Assembly: GCF_000182925.2 (NCBI RefSeq)
Contig: NC_026503.1
Location: 806,001-870,000 of the forward strand
Length of the DNA stretch: 64,000 nucleotides
Direction: 5' to 3'
Source of the DNA: Neurospora crassa OR74A
Lineage: Eukaryota > Ascomycota > Sordariomycetes > Sordariales > Sordariaceae
Shown: piece after piece, positions 58,737 to 64,000 of the stretch
How the letters are laid out: the number at the start of each line of letters is the position of its first letter
Numbering within the stretch: the stretch's first letter is position 1
Notes under the pieces: model-generated
Databases searched by the model: none
What the model saw: only the letters and a program-made list of their open reading frames with translations
What the model was told of the DNA's origin: nothing
Program-made: the position numbers and the translations under genes

Positions 58737-61700
58737 TAATAATAATAATAGTCTTATTCCCTATGCTATAACTATAGCGCCTTATTGGTATAGGGTCCTT
58801 CTCCAGTTCTCTAGAGGGGAAAACCGTACGGTGTTAAGCACCGCCGGATGAAAACCCCCAGCTCCATCTCGGTCGTGGTTCTCTACGCCGCTCCTACTTT
58901 GCTTATAGCTATAACAATTCTCACCTACCGTTACAATGAATTAATTTCGTCTCTCCTACCGCTATATTATTCTAATACTAGAATAATAAGGATAATAGGA
59001 ATAGGATTAGACTAAACGTACCGCTTCCTCTACTACCTTTCTATCTTACTCCCTACTACTCCTTCCTCCGCCTTCTTCCTACTTCCCCGTCCTATTTCCC
59101 CGTTCTATCTCCCTATCTATTACTCTACTTCTCCGCCTCCTTACCCTATTTATAAATACTTCCTCCTTATTATTTATTTTATTACCCTATAGATCTATAT
59201 TTATTTATAATAGTACAAAGACCCCCTTCCCTCGTTTATATAATCCCCTATATAGTACCCCTTCTTAATCCTTCTTCTCCTTCCTCCCTATTGTACCTTC
59301 TAATAAAATAACTTCTTCCGGCTATTATTGCCCTAATCCGATTAATTTAGTTTCTAATATAGAGGGTCCCTCCCCTAATATATCCCCGGACCCTATATCC
59401 CCTATAATTATACCTTTAGAGCCTATATTCCTTATTTATACCCTTCGTAACTTCTTTAATAATTATCCTCCCCCAAACCGGTATAATTTCCTTCTTTATT
59501 CTCTTCAATTCTTATACTAATTTAATTAATATTATTCGTAAAATTCCTTACTTTTACTATATTTTAAATCTTACCTCCGTCCCGCGTAGTAATAAACCTA
59601 ATTCCCCTAATACCTTCTATAAAATTATTACTAAAAAAATTTATTTTATTTTAATAACTAATAAATCTCTTATTTTCTATATTTCCTTTCCTTTATTATC
59701 ATTTAATTTCTATCCTAACTAATAATACCCAAAACGCTACTTACTCCCACACTTACAAAATATATATACTAAATATTCCTATAGGCCTATATAACGCCTA
59801 CAATACTATTTAGGCGGTAATTATTATTATAATATTAAATAGTTAAAATAAGTTCGAATTCAACCTAGATATTTTTATTCGTATCGCTAACAATTTTACC
59901 CGTTATATATATACTTATTTAGAGTGTAACGAACTACCTACTAACTATAAACGTCTTCCCCGCACTATTAATTATAATATTACTAATTTCTAATAGAAGG
60001 GTTACTATAAATTAATTATAAGAAATATTTATTATAATTGTATCCTTTCTCTTCCCGGCGGTAGTATTATAAATCTAATTCAGATTACGTCCAGTTCTAA
60101 TAGTAGTACTATTACTCTTACGTATATTATATCCAATAATAGTAATTTCGCTACTCCTACTCGTATAATCTCTAATTCTAATAATAATAGTTCCGTTCCT
60201 AATAACCCTATAGCTATCGACCCTCCCGGCCGCCCCCTTATAAATAATAACTAAATTTAATAGCGCTATAAAGTCACTATAAACTAAATTCGTATAATAG
60301 AATTACTTAAATAACTTTTTAAATGCAATTAAATATTTATTAAATAGTATTTTTTAGTTCTTACTATAATTATAATTTAAATAATTCCTATAATTAATAC
60401 AATCATCTCCTCCCTACTTCTATCCTTCTATTCTAATATTATTAATATTCTATATTCTTCTTAAAAATACTTCGCAATCTCTTCGTACTACTCTTCTTCT
60501 AATTTAACTACTAAATAATATTCTCTCAACCTCCCTAACCTTAATACCTACAATAGAATTCTTTTAATTTTAATTCTATTATTTAAGAATTCCTAGAATT
60601 CCTCCTTTATTAATAACTAAACTTCTAAATTATTTTAAAAATTAATATCTATATTAAAATAATTTAAAATAATATAAACGAAAGTCTCCTTCTTAAATTT
60701 ATAAGTATAAATAAAAGTTAGGACGTCCGGTACTTTCTTCTTATAAAGGAAAGCCTGGAAATTAATAATTTCCGTCTTAATTTAAATAAGGAAGGAACTT
60801 TTCGCTTTAGTTAGTAAATATAATTCTTCTTTATCTTCTCCTAATTTTCAATATCTTCCCTTCTTCTTTTTTATATTAACTATATATTACTAAATAGCCT
60901 CTTCGCTAAATTTAAGGGTAAAATTAGTAATAGTAAATTCGTATTATCGCCTTAATTTTACTACTACCGCCGCTAAATAGTAATTATAATATAATACTTA
61001 TTCCTAATTCATTGTATCTTCTAACTACTCCTCCTAGTTGGCGGCTATTAGTTTTAAAACTTATAATAGTAATAATAAAATTCCTAAATCTAAGGGGGGA
61101 TTAACTACTATTATTAGTAATTTCTCTATTAATACCTATTCTTCGGCCTATTGTACTTTAACTACGCTACTTTCTAATTTATTAGTAGGTAGCCGACTTT
61201 TTAATTATTATATTTAAATGTAATTAAAGACCTAAGTTATTATCCCCCGTATAAATTGGGCTTAGTCTATCTAGGCGAACCTTTCTTCGAAAATTCAAAC
61301 CCTTTTATTAAAATAAAAGTCGAACGGTAAATAAAATATTTCTATCTTTAAATTTCTTACCGGCGTAACTTTATACGCCCTAGTAATAACTCTCAAATAT
61401 TTAATCTAATATTTCACTAACCTAATTGCAATTCCTCGTAATTTCCTATTAATTTTGGTTAATTAGTAGAATATTAAGGCTCTATATATAATAGTACTAT
61501 AAATATATTTAATATATATTTCCTTTACTTAAGTAAAGGAATAACCCTATATCTTCGCTACTAATTTTATAAATATATTCGTCTAGGTTGTTATTTTTTT
61601 TTTTATTACTTCCGTATAAGCCTTATAATTGAATTTATAGTCCAACTATACCCCTAGGAATTATATTAATTCTATTAATTAAAATATAATATTCTTAAGT

Positions 61701-64000
61701 TAGAGAATTTCTATCTTTAGTACCCTTATCTATATAAAATATATTAACTCCGTCTTAATTACTTCGAATTCTATACCTCTCGCCCCTACCTATTCTAAAT
61801 ATACTTCCTATACTATTTATAATATCCGGTAATTCTCTTTAATAATATGGACTACTACTATAATATTAGTATTATTTATAAAGCTAATTGTAATTATATT
61901 TAGAATTACTACTAACTTCTAATATAATAAAATAATAAAGAGAATAAATAGAATAAAGGAGAGGGGGGAACCTTATAGTACGCTAATAATAATTATATAA
62001 GGGCGGGACGTTTTATTATTGAAGAAGAGGGAACCCTTCCTATTAATAATAAAGCTCGCTATTTACTTAATAATCTATATTAGGAATTATATTTCCTATA
62101 GAATATATAAAAGCTACCTATAATTAATTCTATTGAACGCTCCTTTTAAATTAAGGAGTATAAGGGACGTTATAGCTCCAAATTTCTAAACTATATATAC
62201 CGCATCAGTAATTACCTAGACTATAAACTCTATTGAACGGCCTACTTAATTACCTATTTAACCCTCTAGTAAGAGGTTAAACTCTTTAATTACCTATATA
62301 AATCTCTTAACTATAAATACCTTAAAGATTTTTCTTATATTATTAAGTAGTAATATCGGTCTTTATATACCTACTAACTTTTATTAAATAATATTCTTTC
62401 TAGACTTTTTAAGAATAATAACTTTTATATCTTTAAACCGCTATAGGAAGTAGCCGAGTTGGAAGCTAATAGATACTAAATATACTATAACCTACTAGAA
62501 TAGCTACCTATATAGTTTTAAAAATCTATTTAAATACTAATCGACCCTGGAGGCTTTATTAAGCACTATTTAAGAAAATACGTTCTAAATATCCTCTTTA
62601 TTAATTAAATTACTAATAATTATTAAATTAATACTTTTTAATAGCTTAATCCAATTTAATAAATAATTTATTAGGACTTTTATTTTTAAGAAAAAACAAT
62701 TAGTAAAAATCTCGGCCTTACTACTATAGTCTCTAATTTCTATTATTCCTTTGTAAATTTAAAGGGCTAATAGTTTGGGCGGATCTATTAATTAGTAGCT
62801 TCGGGTCCGGGCCTATTATTCTAATAATTAGAATCGATTTAAGTTCTTTAAGGCTTTAGTAATACTATTACACTACGTAGCTTACTAGGCCTTCGCAATA
62901 ATCCTCTTCTTTTTTATTATAATTTTAATAAATTCCTTCTAATTCAATATTATTTAATACCTAAACCACTCCCAATATATCCTCTATACTTCTTTCGTAA
63001 TTATTTTATATCTTAATATCCACCAATTCGCTCTCCTCCCTCAACCTTTCTTCTAATATAGGACGAATTCCTCTATAATACTTATAAATTCTCTATTGAA
63101 CCTATAAAAAGCGAATTCTAAATCCTCTATTATATTAATCCTTTCTAAGATTAATATCCGTTTTTCTAATACCTCCTTCACCTTTTCTATATTTATAAGA
63201 CTCCAACTATATCCTCCTTCTTCTTCAACTTTTTTATTTTTTCTTCCTATTTAGACCTAAATTTCCTAAGGGTAATAGTCCGAACCGGTTTATTCGTACT
63301 ACTACACTCCCTAATATTCGGCCTTAACCCCGGGTAATAACTATATATAATCGATCATTCTATCCTTCTCTCTTTATATTGTATTCTTAAATTTAATTAG
63401 TTTACTATAAAGGGTAAATAAATTAAATTTCTAGCGTTATACCTATATAAAAAAGTGAATAGCCCCTAAATTAATCCTATTCTCTAAATTCTAATTAGAA
63501 TAATAAAAGTTAAAATCCCCGACAATAATTAAATTTCCCACTAGAAGTCCAGCCTCAATAAATTCGAAGAGTAGTAACCCCTACTAATACTCCGGCGTTC
63601 CTTATATAAGGATAAGAGAGTAGATAGAATAGACGGTCGTTGGATCCCTTAAATTCTTAAATATAATTATAATCTAATCCTTTCCAATTTAGAAATTTAA
63701 ATCCTTTAAATTCTATTTCTTATTTATATATATTACTACCCTTCCCTTCTCCGAACAATTAACCCCGAAATACCTTCCGCCTCTAAGACGATAAATATCC
63801 CTATTTAAATTTCTACTTAGCTCCTAAATCGCTATAATATTGTAAATCTCCTTTTATTCGAATAAAAATTTTCCCCTCTTATATAATTTCCTTATATTCT
63901 AATAGAGTATTTTTAATTAAATTATTAATTACCCTAGGATAAGGTTCCTTCTAATCCCTTAGTAGAAAATAAGGGTACTACTTCCTTAGGAGGGGCTATA
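58737..64000 (-). mobile_element. LINE copy G, running out of the window
   Basis: On the minus strand it ends GCATAGGGAATAAGAC plus a (TAT)n tail at about 58737-58752. It continues to the right edge, where it matches copy A near 43395. It contains the 3' region, reverse transcriptase (about 62700-61800, GFINNTNI at the active site), the endonuclease region (about 63250-63580) and the end of ORF1. It lacks both insertions found in copy A, so it serves as the empty-site control. Confidence 0.92.

Noticed and set aside
1-64000. A changed genetic code (TAA/TAG read as Gln), since many long frames open up when these codons are read as Gln
   Set aside because: The same sequences show CA/TG loss and TA gain everywhere, also outside coding parts. 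RIP turns CAA/CAG into TAA/TAG and TGG into TAG, which explains the pattern without any code change.
1-64000. Mitochondrial or organellar DNA because of the high A+T content
   Set aside because: CG dinucleotides are common, nuclear-type MULE, gypsy, copia and LINE elements fill the window, and no organellar gene is seen.

Overview
The window is one AT-rich, gene-poor block of a filamentous ascomycete (Pezizomycotina-type) genome, built almost entirely of transposable elements decayed by repeat-induced point mutation (RIP). Across most of it CA and TG dinucleotides are scarce and TA is very common, while CG is still frequent. That is the mark of CpA-to-TpA mutation, not of CpG deamination. In frame after frame the only stops are TAA/TAG where CAA/CAG (Gln) or TGG (Trp) is expected. 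I see no intact host gene, tRNA, rRNA or CRISPR array; the open frames present are short chance frames or pieces of decayed elements.

Layout. 1-2072: minus-strand LTR retrotransposon (decayed gag plus one 276-bp LTR), cut by the left edge. 2100-6650: a plus-strand decayed frame, perhaps a KDZ-type transposase, split by a 2.1-kb LTR element (3140-5277, duplication GTAAG) and a 568-bp MITE (5991-6558, duplication TAATAGAT). 6650-9600: mostly unreadable RIPped DNA with a GC-rich island at about 7130-7620. 9600-10139 and 23390-24340: two halves of a Gln/Tyr/Ser/Gly-rich frame split by a Mutator-like element (MULE-1, 10140-23389, 62-bp TIRs, duplication GTATACTT). MULE-1 contains a whole Ty3/gypsy element (12545-22047, 271-bp LTRs, duplication TTTAC), and its reverse transcriptase holds a further 860-bp unmutated insertion (18069-18928) with a Pol III-like A/B-box module and a telomere-like TTAGGG run. 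25632-28647: a second MULE (duplication TATAATTA). 28693-37090: leader and gag of a plus-strand retroelement, split by a minus-strand Ty1/copia element (29917-35981, 184-bp LTRs, duplication TTTAT). 37091-64000: seven copies or fragments of one LINE family (Tad-like: ORF1 with zinc knuckles, ORF2 with endonuclease and reverse transcriptase) in both orientations, some nested, one carrying a 525-bp unmutated SINE-like insertion and another a 0.5-kb unmutated insertion.

The pieces work together only as a record of element history. Target duplications and frames that rejoin across insertions give an order of events, for example host frame, then MULE-1, then gypsy, then the 860-bp element. In four reverse transcriptases the paired catalytic aspartates are Asn-Asn or Asn-Asp, as TG-to-TA mutation predicts. 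The 5' end of LINE copy A and the 3' end of copy D carry the same 18-bp target sequence in opposite orientation, which points to an inversion between these two copies. Short elements and LTR centres kept normal CA/TG content, so they either arrived late or are too short for RIP.
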